A stretch of DNA of 64,000 nt from Streptomyces antnestii (GCF_004005495.1 NZ_RZYA01000007.1:62001-126000); one strand, 5' to 3'. Shown: positions 16,016 through 24,774, numbered from the stretch's first letter. Notes: generated by a model from the sequence alone, not told the origin. Translations and numbers: made by a program.

Positions 16016-16503
16016 TCAGCTCGCGAATCCGCCCTTGGGCTCGATGATCTCCAGGTTGGTGCCGTCGGGGTCGTTGAAGTACGCGACTTTGGTGCCGAGC
16101 GCCGCTTCGGGGGTGACCTCGCCGGGATGAAGGTGTAGTCGTCGCCGAGGAAGTCGTAACCGGCCTCCTTCATGCGCCGGTACACGGCGTCGAAGTCGTC
16201 GACCTTGAAGCACAGGTGCATGGAGCCCGGGCGGTTCGCCTTGCCGTTCGTGCGCTCGCCCACCGGGTCCTGGAACTGGATCAGATCGATGCCGAGCCCG
16301 TCCATGTTGATCGTCGCGTACCGCAGCTTCGCGTTCGGCAGCCCCTGTGTGCGGCCGAAAGGCTCGCTGTTCATCGTCCCCTGCGCGACGGGATCTCGAC
16401 CGGTCAGGGCTGTGTAGAACGCGATCGAGGCGTCCAGGTCGGAGACGGAGATCCCGACGTGAGCCCCCAGGGTGAGGTTCATCGGAGTCGCGGAGACTGC
16501 CAT
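16016..16503 (-). pseudogene. VOC (glyoxalase/bleomycin-resistance) family protein, frameshifted
   Basis: The frame from ATG 16501-16503 (preceded by GAAGGGA) encodes a glyoxalase-fold domain with GAHVGISVSDLDASIAFYTA, PGSMHLCFKVDDFDAVYRRM and DDYTFIP. At about 16123-16126 the reading frame is lost; the +1 frame then continues with GEVTPEAALGTKVAYFNDPD and ends in LEIIEPKGGFAS. Loss of one C in a CCC run explains it. The intact product would be ~162 residues, normal for a single-domain VOC protein. It is either a true recent pseudogene or a sequencing error. It converges with the secreted hydrolase, which ends 30 bp away. Confidence 0.85.
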
Positions 16504-16705
16504 CGGACATCCCTTCTCAGGAGCCATCGGTGCTCTTCGATTCTTGCGAGAAGGCAGCACACCCGCATCTCACGGACGGACGGCCGACCGAGCGGCCCGG
16601 CGCGGCGCGGCGCACGGTCCCGCTCAGCGCGCGGGACCCTGCGCCGTCGGCCTACCGTGAACACATGTCCAGCCGTGTCACACCGCCCGCAACGGGTTCT
16701 CTGCC

Positions 16706-17890
16706 GTGAGCAACGCGTCGATCGGGGTCCTGCGCAGGAGCGTGGCCCCGCTGGAACTCTTCTTCGACCTGGTCTTCGTCTTCGCGATCGGCCAGCTGGC
16801 CGAACACCTGCTGGCGGAGCTGTCCTGGCGCGGTGTCGCCGAGACCGCCGTGATGCTGATCGCGGTACTCAGCACCTGGGCCCTGACGAGCTTCGACGCC
16901 ACCTTCCTGGACGTGAAACAGGCGCGGACCCGGCGGCTCGTCCTGGTGGTGATGGGGCTCGGGCTTTTCATGAACGCCCAGATCCCGCACGCTTTCGCGG
17001 ACCGACCGTGGGCCTTCGTGATCCCACTGGTGGCGATCCTGCTGCTGACCGACCTCGTGGCAGCCGTCTCGGCCCCGACACCGTTCCTGCGCCACCACTA
17101 CCGCCGGGTGACGGCCTGGGCCGCCGTCTCAGTCCCGTTGTGGCTGATCGGGGCGGCCATGGACCACGGGCCGCGGCTCGCGTGGTGGGTGGTGGCCGCC
17201 GCCGTCGACATGACCGGCGTCTGGCTGGCACACCCGCTGCCCCGGGATGTCCTGTCCTCCCGCGAACTGGTCTTCGACGCCGACCACATGGTGGAGCGGA
17301 TCCGTCTCTTCATCATCCTTCAGCTCGGCGAGACGGTGCTGACGATCGGTACAGCGATCTCCGCCGCTCCGGTACAGGCAGCCACCGTGACCACCGGCCT
17401 CGGCGTGTTCGTCGCGCTGGTCTGTCTGTGCGCCAGCTACTTCAGGGGTGGCGAGGACATCCTGGCGCGGCACGTGGCGAGCGCTGCCGACCGGCTGCTG
17501 CCGGTGCGTCACGCGGTAAGCGGTCAGTACAGCACCCTGGCCGGCCTGGTCGCTCTCGCCGTCGGCGCCGAACTCTCCATCAGCCATCCCACCGGACACG
17601 GCAGCGCGCGGGTCGGTCTGCTCCTGTTCGGCGGCGCGATCCTGTACATCGTCACTCAGGCATGGTGGTACTACACGTCCACCCGCCAGGCCTGGGGCGC
17701 ACGGATCGTCGCGTGTCTCGCCTGCGCCGTCGCAGGCGTCGCGGCGGTCTGGCTGCCCCCTCTGGTCTCGGTGCTGCTGCTCGACGCCATCCTGCTGACG
17801 CTGGTCGCCGTGCTGGGCCGGGTGCACCAGGAAGTACTGCGTGCGATGGACGCCGGGGACAATCCCCGGCCCAGGCCCCTCGCGCCGTGA
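16706..17890 (+). CDS. low temperature requirement protein A (LtrA) family membrane protein
   Basis: A 394-residue membrane protein with about ten hydrophobic helices. The family signature SVAPLELFFDLVFVFAIGQL opens the protein, RIRLFIILQLGETVLTIGTA lies in the middle, and ASYFRGGEDILARH follows. LtrA proteins are widespread in actinobacteria; the name comes from a Listeria cold-growth phenotype and the molecular role is unknown. The GTG at 16706 has no clear ribosome site. A 14-codon frame, ATG 16664 to TGA 16706-16708, ends over this GTG. So either a tiny upstream frame couples translation or the true N-terminus has shifted frame. Confidence 0.85.
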   Translation: MSNASIGVLRRSVAPLELFFDLVFVFAIGQLAEHLLAELSWRGVAETAVMLIAVLSTWALTSFDATFLDVKQARTRRLVLVVMGLGLFMNAQIPHAFADRPWAFVIPLVAILLLTDLVAAVSAPTPFLRHHYRRVTAWAAVSVPLWLIGAAMDHGPRLAWWVVAAAVDMTGVWLAHPLPRDVLSSRELVFDADHMVERIRLFIILQLGETVLTIGTAISAAPVQAATVTTGLGVFVALVCLCASYFRGGEDILARHVASAADRLLPVRHAVSGQYSTLAGLVALAVGAELSISHPTGHGSARVGLLLFGGAILYIVTQAWWYYTSTRQAWGARIVACLACAVAGVAAVWLPPLVSVLLLDAILLTLVAVLGRVHQEVLRAMDAGDNPRPRPLAP

Positions 17891-17963
17891 CCTCTACAGC
17901 CCTGCCGCAGCGCGCCCCGCCCGTACGGCTGGAGCCCGGACCGGACACCGCTCCGCCAGGGCG

Positions 17964-18003
17964 GCCCGCCCGCCGGCCCGGGGGTCCGGGAAGGCGGGCG
18001 GGC
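17964..18003. terminator. GC-rich hairpin between convergent genes
   Basis: GCCCGCCCGCC (17964-17974) pairs with GGCGGGCGGGC (17993-18003) and can extend through neighbouring G/C runs. It lies between the LtrA stop and the end of the convergent chitinase-like gene. Its place and strength fit a bidirectional terminator. Confidence 0.7.
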
Positions 18004-18029
18004 GGGCCCGAGGGTGAATCACACCGGGG

Positions 18030-21000
18030 TCAGGTCGGATCCGACTCGTAGTCGGGCCGTTTGGCGAGTTTATCGGCGTCCCAGAGTTCGAGAGTGCGCT
18101 TCAGGCAGTCGCTCTCGGAGGCCACGTCCTCGGCGAGCTGCTGGCCGATCTCGTTGTTTCGCTCGTCCGCCTTGTTGTCCGCGTCCGAACCCGGCCTGCC
18201 GCGCTCGTGCGCATTGCCCATTTCCGTCGCGAAATCCTTGCCCAGCCTCTTGGTGAGCATGCACTGCCAGAAGACGTGACGGACGGAGTTCTGCTTCTCC
18301 GGGTCCGTCATGTGCTCCACCACCTTGTACACCTGGAGGTGCACCCCGATCCACGGGTAGAGCTTGTCCCAGTTCTCCTTCCTGCGGATGACATCGACTT
18401 CCTCTTCGCTGATGTTCTTTCCGATCAGCGCCACACACTTCAGGACGCCTTGGAACCCGTCCCGTCGGACTTCGTCGCCGATCTTGCTCACGATGGCGGC
18501 GACCGTGCCCATCTTCTCGGCACTGTCCTTCTTCTTGACGGCGTTGTAGGCCATCCCGACAATGCCCGCCCCGGTGACGGCAACGGTCAGAGCGGTGATG
18601 ATGACCGCCTCGGGAATGAGGACCACGGCGATGGCAACGCCGAGGAATGCCGCGAGGATGTCGCCGCCGATGCTGCGGGCGGCGATCCCACCGGCCCCTT
18701 CGTCCCTCCGGCGGGCGGTCTCCAGCATGGTGTTGAAGACGTCTTTGCTCGGAACCGTGTTGCACTCGCAGCGGAACTTGGCGTCAGCTGCCACGCTCAT
18801 GGTCATCGTCCAGTCGCCGGCCCGCGGATCCTTGACGATCACCAGCCGCACCGATTCGCCCGACATCTTGACGAGTTGACCGTCCTCGTCGACGTCCTTG
18901 TCGAACGCGTTCCCGTCGGGGTCCTTGAGGCTCATGACGACCCCGTCAGGGAAGTCGACCGAGTCGTCGTCCTTCGTGACCACCGCGTAGAGGAGCGGCG
19001 CGTTCTCACCGATGGTCATCGTGTTCGTGAGGTTGAGGCGCTTCACGTTGTCCCAGCCGTCCGGGACAGCGACGCTGCTGACCTGGCAGTACATGCAGTC
19101 GTTCTCGCCCTGTGACTGCGTCGTGGGCGCGGGCACCGGGCTCGGACGGTCGCTGACGTCGAAGATGCCCCAGAGGCCGCCGATGCCCTGGTCGTCGATT
19201 TCCGTCGGCTCGTCGAAGTACTGACCCGCGATGACCGCGGGGGTCTTCTTCGCGCATTCCTTCCAGTCGTCGTGGAGGGAGAGGCCCATGAGGCGCGAGC
19301 TGTAGCGCGTGTATCCGTCGGGTGCGCCGTCCTGCTTTTCGACGTGGCTCCAGAACCAGTCCAGGACATCGTCGTTGTCGAGCACGTCGAACTCTCCCCA
19401 GAGTCCGAGTGCCCCCTTGTCCACGATGCGCGTGGGGCGGTTGAAGTACTGCCGTTTGATCACTGCCGGTGCGTTCTGCGCGGCCGCCTTCCAGTCCACG
19501 CCGCCGGGGATGTCCCACAGGCGCGCGGAGAACTGCCGCATTCCGTTGTCCTGGGTGCCGTCGTCCTGGAATTGCAGGGCGCTCTTCGCCTCCCCCAGGA
19601 ATCCGACCGAGTCCCACAGGTATGTGCCGGCCACCGGCGTGGGCCGTTCGTGTCCCGGTGAGGGTTCGAGTACCTGGTTTCCCGAGGCGCGGTAGAGCGC
19701 CTCGATGATGCCCTTGCCCTCTTCCCAGACGTCGTTGGTCAGTTCCCAGATGATGACGCCCTGGGCGCCGACGTCCTTGAGGAACTTCAGCTTGGAGACC
19801 GCGGTTTCCGGCGTCTCGAAATAGATGTTGTGGGCGTACGGGTAGGTCCCCGCGGGCAGCGGTTCGCTGAGTTTCGGGCGTGGGGTCTCGCCGCGCACCT
19901 TGATGTTGGCGTCCTTCGCCTCATGGGCGTTCGGGAACGCGTCCAGGATCTCCTTGTACTGGAGCACCTTGTAGCCCGGCGGAACGTCGCCTGTCTTGTC
20001 GTCCCGTTCCTTGGCCGCACTGAAGTCGTAGCCGTACACAGGCACGCCCGCAGCAATCTTCTTGCGGTCGACGGCCTGTCCCTTGCCCTGCCAGTTCATG
20101 AACAGGGGGTTCGTCCAGTACCAGAGGCAGTCCTCGACGGAGAGGATCGGGTTGTCCTCCAGGGCCTTGTCACCCGGGGCGCCGGGCTTCGCCCCCGCTC
20201 CCGCCGCCGGCCAGCCGCCCTGCTGTTCGTCCAGGTACGACTCCAGGTAGACGTCCGCCTTGCGGATCTCCGCGGTGTCCTTGCTGCGGATCGCGTGCAG
20301 CGCGGTGTGCGGGCCGACCGGCGACCGGTTCCAGGAGCCGGTCAGGTCGTAGGTCATCACGCCGAGCCAGTCGACGTGTTCGGCGAGGTCGGGATCGTAG
20401 TTGTTGCCGTACCAGGAGGTGCCGAAGACGGCTGCCGAGACGGTCTTCTTCGGCATGGCCTGGCGCAGCTTCTTCGCGAACAGCGTCAGGCCCCTGCCCG
20501 CGGGATGCGGCCCGTCGCTCTTCATCCGGCCGCCCTGGTCCTGCTGTCCGGGCCGGCCCCACCAGCACTCGAGGTCGAGGTCGACACCGTCCAGGCCGTT
20601 GTGCGTGACGAAGTCCACGACAGTGCGGACCGCCTTGTCGAGCTTCGGGGACGCCGGGTCGTTGCCGACCTCCGTCATCAGGTCGAGAAAGGCGTAGTCG
20701 TTGGCACCGCCAAGGGCGACCATGACCTTGGTCCCGTACAGGTTCGCGGCCATCAGCACGTCCGACAGGACCGTGCCGACCTCCCGGAGCGAATCCTCGT
20801 CGAAGGCCCCGGAGTTCTTCTCGCTGAACGTCAGGAACGCGACGATGCCGTGCGTGAGGTACCGGTACATCTCACCCTTGGCGTAGTCGAACTCCTCCTT
20901 CTTCCGCCAGGAGGGGATGTAGGCGATGACGTTCGCCTTCTCGGTCTGCTTGTGCGGGGTCGTGTCGTAGAGCTCGTCGAAGAAGCGCCAGCCGTTCTTG

Positions 21001-21143
21001 TTCGGGTCCCCCACCCCCGGCTCGTCGGCCCAGAAAGCGGCGCGGAAAATGTTGCCCTTGTACTTGGTGACGGAACCCGTCTGGTAGCCGCTGGGGTTCT
21101 TCACCCACGTTTCGACTTTCGGGTAGTCAGAAGAAAGGCCCAC
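18030..21143 (-). CDS. GH18 chitinase-fold protein with chitin-binding N-terminus and toxin-like C-terminal domain
   Basis: A 1037-residue multidomain protein. Residues ~12-60 resemble a CBM5/12 chitin-binding module (TWVKNPSGYQTGSVTKYKGN and aromatic residues). Residues ~70-480 are a GH18 barrel with the catalytic DGVDLDLE (185-192) and MTYDLTGSW. Next come two ~70-residue repeats (ARLWDIPGGVDWKAAAQ... and SRLMGLSLHDDWKECAK...), a beta-rich stretch with Cys pairs, and a ~40-residue hydrophobic segment near 830-870. The C-terminus has SVRHVFWQCMLTKRLG and KADERNNEIGQQLAEDV, which recalls the DUF6973 domain. There is no signal peptide. The GTG at 21141-21143 follows AGGGGGAG. It stands alone, ending at a terminator. 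It could be a cargo or effector-like enzyme rather than a normal secreted chitinase; that role is inference. Confidence 0.85.
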   Translation of the reverse strand: MGLSSDYPKVETWVKNPSGYQTGSVTKYKGNIFRAAFWADEPGVGDPNKNGWRFFDELYDTTPHKQTEKANVIAYIPSWRKKEEFDYAKGEMYRYLTHGIVAFLTFSEKNSGAFDEDSLREVGTVLSDVLMAANLYGTKVMVALGGANDYAFLDLMTEVGNDPASPKLDKAVRTVVDFVTHNGLDGVDLDLECWWGRPGQQDQGGRMKSDGPHPAGRGLTLFAKKLRQAMPKKTVSAAVFGTSWYGNNYDPDLAEHVDWLGVMTYDLTGSWNRSPVGPHTALHAIRSKDTAEIRKADVYLESYLDEQQGGWPAAGAGAKPGAPGDKALEDNPILSVEDCLWYWTNPLFMNWQGKGQAVDRKKIAAGVPVYGYDFSAAKERDDKTGDVPPGYKVLQYKEILDAFPNAHEAKDANIKVRGETPRPKLSEPLPAGTYPYAHNIYFETPETAVSKLKFLKDVGAQGVIIWELTNDVWEEGKGIIEALYRASGNQVLEPSPGHERPTPVAGTYLWDSVGFLGEAKSALQFQDDGTQDNGMRQFSARLWDIPGGVDWKAAAQNAPAVIKRQYFNRPTRIVDKGALGLWGEFDVLDNDDVLDWFWSHVEKQDGAPDGYTRYSSRLMGLSLHDDWKECAKKTPAVIAGQYFDEPTEIDDQGIGGLWGIFDVSDRPSPVPAPTTQSQGENDCMYCQVSSVAVPDGWDNVKRLNLTNTMTIGENAPLLYAVVTKDDDSVDFPDGVVMSLKDPDGNAFDKDVDEDGQLVKMSGESVRLVIVKDPRAGDWTMTMSVAADAKFRCECNTVPSKDVFNTMLETARRRDEGAGGIAARSIGGDILAAFLGVAIAVVLIPEAVIITALTVAVTGAGIVGMAYNAVKKKDSAEKMGTVAAIVSKIGDEVRRDGFQGVLKCVALIGKNISEEEVDVIRRKENWDKLYPWIGVHLQVYKVVEHMTDPEKQNSVRHVFWQCMLTKRLGKDFATEMGNAHERGRPGSDADNKADERNNEIGQQLAEDVASESDCLKRTLELWDADKLAKRPDYESDPT

Positions 21144-21390
21144 CGAAACTCACTCCCCCTGGCTCCGCGACGGCCGTTGCCGGCCGCCCGCACGAGCTGA
21201 TCAATCGGTCAAGCCTCACCCAACCAAGAGGTCCCCCTGACTCGGAAGCTCTGGAATAAGCCCTTCCGGATGGATCTACGCGCGGAGAGATACAAATACG
21301 GGTCGGTGCAGGTCAGTTGCGGCGACTCTGCTGCCGGCAGGACCGCGCCGGCTCATGCGGGACCACGGTGCCACCTGCCGTTCACGGAAT

Positions 21391-21901
21391 TCCGTGTGTC
21401 TTGATCCGCAGCCCTGTCGCGCGGGACGCGCTTCCCTCGGACGTGGCCCGGTTCGCCCTCGTACAGAAGGGGAGGGTCCAGGCGGCGCTGAAGGAACTGG
21501 CGGACGAGGTACGTCAGTTGAAGCCTTCGGAGGGCGACGTCGCCGCGCCGCGCCGCCTCCTGCCCATGTGGGACAGCACGCTCCTCGCGTACGCGGATCG
21601 AGGCCGCGTCATCCCGCCCGCGTACCGCAAGCACGTGACCCGGGTGAACGGGGACGTGCTGCCGACCGTGCTCGTCGATGGGTACGTGGCGGGAGTCTGG
21701 CGCGTCGCGAACGACGGCGCGGGCATCGAGATCGGCGCGTTCCACGAGCTGCCCGGGCCCGCGGGGGAAGCCCTGGAGGCTGAGGCGCGGGGCCTGCACG
21801 CGCTGCTCGCGGCCGGCGACCTCACGGCGTACCGCCGCTACGACCACTGGTGGGCCAAGGGCCTGCCGGTGACGCGGACCCGGGTACTGGCGTCGGGCTG
21901 A
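21391..21901 (+). pseudogene. fragment of a winged-helix/AlkZ-like (HTH_42) protein, copy 1
   Basis: The frame encodes the C-terminal part of the winged-helix DNA-binding-domain family now linked to AlkZ DNA glycosylases: ARFALVQKGRVQAALKEL, RLLPMWDSTLLAYADRGR, VTRVNGDVLPTVLVDGYV and a final HALLAAGDLTAYRRYDHWW. The N-terminal two thirds of the usual ~370 residues, including the catalytic region, are absent and no start has a ribosome site. Compared with the second fragment at 37605-38047, it lacks an internal ~17-residue piece (ending TTPAED). Both fragments are very similar in DNA sequence, so they come from one ancestor or a recent duplication. Confidence 0.75.
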
Positions 21902-21928
21902 ACCAGGCCACCGCGCCCCCTGCCCTCC

Positions 21929-22624
21929 CTACTGCTTGCCGGTGCCGACCGGGTCGACGGTGACGCCCTGGCCGGACTGGGAGCCGTCGGTCACGGGGAG
22001 GTTGAGGCTGATCGATACGGTCTTGGAGTGGGTCTCGTTCGGCGGCGTGACCACCATCTGCGTGATCCGCACGCCGGAACCGCCGCTGTCGTTGCGCGGA
22101 GTGTGCAGCGTGAAGCGGGTCGTGGCGCCGTTCTGGAGGACGACCTCCGGCGCGGCGAGGTTGCTGCGCGCGGCGCTGATGCCGCCCTGACCGTTGTCGG
22201 CCTTGAGGTCAACGCCGGGGAAGCCCTTGAGGGAGCAGGCGTCGCTGGTGTTCTTGAGGCTGACCAGGACGTCGCCCTCGCCCATGCCGTGGGTGGCGGT
22301 GATGGTGAGGTTGGCGGTCCTGCAGGGCCCGGTGTTGATCTGGCCGTGCCCGGTGCCGTCGGTGTTCCCACCGGCGCTCCCGCCGCTGCTGCCACCGGAG
22401 TTGCCGCTGGAGCTCGCTCCATTGCTCCCTCCGCTGGACGAGGAACCGCCGCCCGTGGTCGCATCCGAGGAGGAGGAGGGGGCGGCGGAAGCGGCGGGGG
22501 ACCCGGAGTCGCTCGAACCGGCGGAGGCATCGTTGTCACCGCTGCCGGACTGGCAGGCGGTGAGCGAGAGACCCGCGGCGAGGGCGACGGCGGCTAGGGC
22601 CAGCTTCTGCTTCGTGGCGCGCAT
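21929..22624 (-). CDS. DUF4232 lipoprotein
   Basis: A 231-residue exported lipoprotein. The signal peptide KQKLALAAVALAAGLSLTAC ends in the lipobox LTAC, so the cysteine near residue 24 should be lipidated and the protein anchored outside the membrane. A low-complexity Ser/Gly linker of about 70 residues follows. The C-terminal ~130 residues are a DUF4232 beta-sandwich (GPCRTANLTITATHGMGEGD, NTSDACSLKGFPGVDL, with two conserved cysteines). The domain is common in Streptomyces surface proteins and its function is unknown. The ATG at 22622-22624 follows GGAAG. It converges with the AlkZ-like fragment. Confidence 0.9.
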   Translation of the reverse strand: MRATKQKLALAAVALAAGLSLTACQSGSGDNDASAGSSDSGSPAASAAPSSSSDATTGGGSSSSGGSNGASSSGNSGGSSGGSAGGNTDGTGHGQINTGPCRTANLTITATHGMGEGDVLVSLKNTSDACSLKGFPGVDLKADNGQGGISAARSNLAAPEVVLQNGATTRFTLHTPRNDSGGSGVRITQMVVTPPNETHSKTVSISLNLPVTDGSQSGQGVTVDPVGTGKQ

Positions 22625-22964
22625 CGGATCTTCCTTGCTGTGGGAGGTGGCTGAACATCTGTCTGATCATTAAGACAGCCCGACAGGGGCGTTCCGTTCC
22701 TCCGAGGTGTGTCCCTGACAAGGCTGTTACATGCGAGGCCCGGACGGCGGCCTCCTGGGACAGTTCCGTGACGCGGCCCGGCACTCAGACCGCCGTACGC
22801 AACCGCGGGAGCGCCGCGCGGATCTCGGCGACGCCTGCGCCGGGCGGGCGAAGACGTCGACAGCGGTGAAACGCAGCAGCGACCTGACCACGGGGCCCGC
22901 CTGGATGCGGTTGAAACGGTCGATGTCGCGCCGGTGCCGCTCCCGGCTCCCGGCTCCCGGCTCC
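22625..22964. other. non-coding / decayed stretch
   Basis: No intact gene is visible. On the minus strand a frame ending near 22786 reads DRFNRIQAGPVVRSLLRF and, after a frameshift, AEIRAALPRLRTAV. It looks like a decayed C-terminus that I cannot name. A short CCCGGCT repeat runs at about 22937-22965. Confidence 0.4.
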
Positions 22965-23127
22965 CGGGGCAGACCTGTACGAGCTGCTGCGTGATCTCGA
23001 CGGGCTTCTGAGTTATGTGGACCCGGTCCTTGAGGATGAATTCGGAGTCCTGCTTCGGGCCCCCTTTGCGGGGCCGGCTGGTGGGCTTGATCCACGGGAT
23101 GGTGCCGCTCCAGGTCCACCCTCGGTG
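22965..23127 (-). pseudogene. fragment of a phage-type DNA methyltransferase
   Basis: Read leftward, one frame gives RGWTWSGTIPWIKPTSRPRK, then GGPKQDSEFIL and KDRVHITQKPVEITQQLV. Site-specific DNA methyltransferases of the N4/N6 class contain WxKPTSRPRxGGxxxDSEFI and, some residues later, RxHxTQKPVEVMxxLV. Here the two segments are joined directly, so an internal piece is lost, and the catalytic and SAM-binding parts are missing. There is no start or stop of its own. The piece is abutted by an IS256-family transposase fragment, which may have brought about its loss. Confidence 0.6.
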
Positions 23128-23129
23128 GA

Positions 23130-23411
23130 AGCCCGGTGCTGGCGTTCTACGACTTCCTGGCGGAGCACTGGGTCCATCTGCGGACCATCAACCCAATCGA
23201 GTCGACGTTGTCCACGGTCAGGCTGAGGACGAAGGTCACCCGCGGGGCCGGCAGCCCGGCCGCTGCACCAGCCATGGTGTTCAAGCTCGTCGAGTCCGCC
23301 CAGGCCCGCCGGCGCGCAGTCACCGGAGCCCAGCTCGTGCCACTCGTACGCGCGGGCGCACGCTTCGAAAAGGGCCGACTGGTCGAACACACCGAGCCGC
23401 AAGCGGAGTGA
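23130..23411 (+). pseudogene. IS256 family transposase, C-terminal fragment
   Basis: The frame ending at 23411 reads AFYDFLAEHWVHLRTINPIE, TLSTVRLRTKVTRGAGS, AMVFKLVESAQARRRAVTGA and ARFEKGRLVEHTE. This is the C-terminal ~90 residues of an IS256-type Mutator transposase; NPIES contains the last catalytic glutamate and RLRTKVTKGAGS is its signature. The first three quarters of the usual ~420 residues are absent. It marks a former insertion next to the ComB-like gene, whose start lies 15 bp downstream. Confidence 0.85.
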
Positions 23412-23426
23412 GTAAACTGCACCAGC

Positions 23427-24161
23427 ATGATCGGAATGGATGCTCGTTTCGTTGGTATCGCCGAGCTGGTCGAGGCCCCGTCCGTGGCGGTCGTGGTCGA
23501 CGTCATGCGTGCTTTCACCGTGGCCGCCTGGGCCTTTGCCCAGGGGGCGGAAAAGATCGTTCTTTCCGAGTCGCTGGACGACGCCCTGGCATTGAAGACC
23601 CGCCACCCGGATTGGGTGGCACTCAAAGACGGTCCGCCCGCGGCGGGGTTCGACATGGTCAACTCTCCGTGCTTGCTGCGGGCTGCTGACCTTCGTGGAC
23701 GGACCGTTGTGCAGAAGACCACCGCTGGGACGGTCGGCGCCCTTGCCGTCAAGGATGCACCGCTCGTGCTGTGCGCCGGCTTCGTCGTGGCGGAGGCGAC
23801 CGCTCGGCTCTTGCGGACTCGCAAGAGCGACAGTGTCACGTTCGTGGTCACCGGCGAAGACGGACAGGCCGATGAAGATTTGGCGTGCGCTGAATACATC
23901 GCCTGCAGGTCGACCGACGCCGAGGCGGATGCTTCAGTGTTCCTCAGCCGAGCTGCCAAGTCGCGCGCCGCTGCCGAGCTTGCGGAGGGGGTGCGTCAGG
24001 GAGTTCATCCTGACGACGTTGCACTCTGTCTTGAGCTCGACCGGTTTCCCTTCGCCATGGTGGCAGCCTTGGAAGACTCGCTCATGGTCCTGCGTCCGTG
24101 CGCCGTACCAGCACAGGCCGACGCCCCCGGCGGACCGTCGACGCTAAGGTCAAATCCATGA
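23427..24161 (+). CDS. 2-phosphosulfolactate phosphatase family protein (ComB-like)
   Basis: A protein of up to 244 residues resembling the ComB family, magnesium-dependent acid phosphatases first described for coenzyme M synthesis but widespread in bacteria with unknown roles. Family features visible are APSVAVVVDVMRAFTVAAWA near the N-terminus, VQKTTAGTVGALAV, and the late FAMVAALEDSLMVLRP. The ATG at 23427 lacks a strong ribosome site; the ATG at 23436 is an alternative. Its stop overlaps the next gene's ATG (ATGA). The last ~20 residues (VPAQADAPGGPSTLRSNP) look unlike the family. It stands just downstream of an IS256 remnant, so its promoter may have changed. Confidence 0.8.
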   Translation: MIGMDARFVGIAELVEAPSVAVVVDVMRAFTVAAWAFAQGAEKIVLSESLDDALALKTRHPDWVALKDGPPAAGFDMVNSPCLLRAADLRGRTVVQKTTAGTVGALAVKDAPLVLCAGFVVAEATARLLRTRKSDSVTFVVTGEDGQADEDLACAEYIACRSTDAEADASVFLSRAAKSRAAAELAEGVRQGVHPDDVALCLELDRFPFAMVAALEDSLMVLRPCAVPAQADAPGGPSTLRSNP

Positions 24162-24679
24162 TCGTATGGCTCAACGGCACCCACGGCGCAGGCAAGACGA
24201 CGACCAGTGCGTTCGTGCAGCAGCTGATCCCGTACTCACGGGTGTTCGACGCCGAGAAAGTCGGCGAGACACTCATGGACATCACGCCAGGGCTGCCCGC
24301 GACGGACAACTTCCAGCACTGGCCGCCATGGCGGCCGCTCGTAGTCGAGACCGCCCGACGCGTCCTCGACTACACCGGCGGCACCCTGGTGATGCCCATG
24401 ACGGTCCTGGTCGAGCAGTACTGGCGCGAAATCAGCTCGGGCCTTGCCCAACACGATATTCCGATCCGGCACTTCGTCCTCCATGCCGACCAGGAAACCC
24501 TCCGCGCGCGCATCGCGGGCGACACCGTTCTCGGCCCCAACTCCCCGTTCCGTCTCCAATACCTTGAGCCCTACGCCGAGGCGGCCCGCACGTGGCTGCA
24601 CGCCGAGGCCGAGGTCGTCGACACCACGCACCTCACACCCGCCCAGGCCGCCCTACAGATCGCAGAGGCCGTCAAGTGA
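24158..24679 (+). CDS. TmrB-like P-loop ATP-binding protein
   Basis: A 173-residue single-domain P-loop protein. The Walker A motif GTHGAGKTTT sits in IVWLNGTHGAGKTTTSAFV at the very N-terminus. The later DAEKVGETLMDI, DNFQHWPPWRPLV, GTLVMPMTVL and RHFVLHADQETLRARI match the order seen in Bacillus TmrB, the tunicamycin-resistance ATP-binding protein. The protein is slightly shorter than TmrB. Kinase activity on a small molecule or nucleotide is another option. The ATG at 24158 overlaps the ComB-like stop and follows AAGG, so the pair is translationally coupled. Confidence 0.8.
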   Translation: MIVWLNGTHGAGKTTTSAFVQQLIPYSRVFDAEKVGETLMDITPGLPATDNFQHWPPWRPLVVETARRVLDYTGGTLVMPMTVLVEQYWREISSGLAQHDIPIRHFVLHADQETLRARIAGDTVLGPNSPFRLQYLEPYAEAARTWLHAEAEVVDTTHLTPAQAALQIAEAVK

Positions 24680-24774
24680 GTTGACTCTCGTGGAAGGACG
24701 TACTGCGGGCCACCTCCGCAGCACGCCGGATACTCGATCGATCGCTTGTCAGTGAGGGCACGCAGAATGCGTTC

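Noticed and set aside
16216..18051. 611-residue plus-strand frame spanning VOC and LtrA
   Set aside because: It crosses two unrelated loci in the wrong frame for both and has Arg/Pro/Gly-rich shadow composition.
18030..21143. A complete contractile-injection or Tc-toxin locus around the chitinase-like gene
   Set aside because: No sheath, tube, baseplate or TcA/TcB-like gene is present in the window; only the single effector-like gene is seen.
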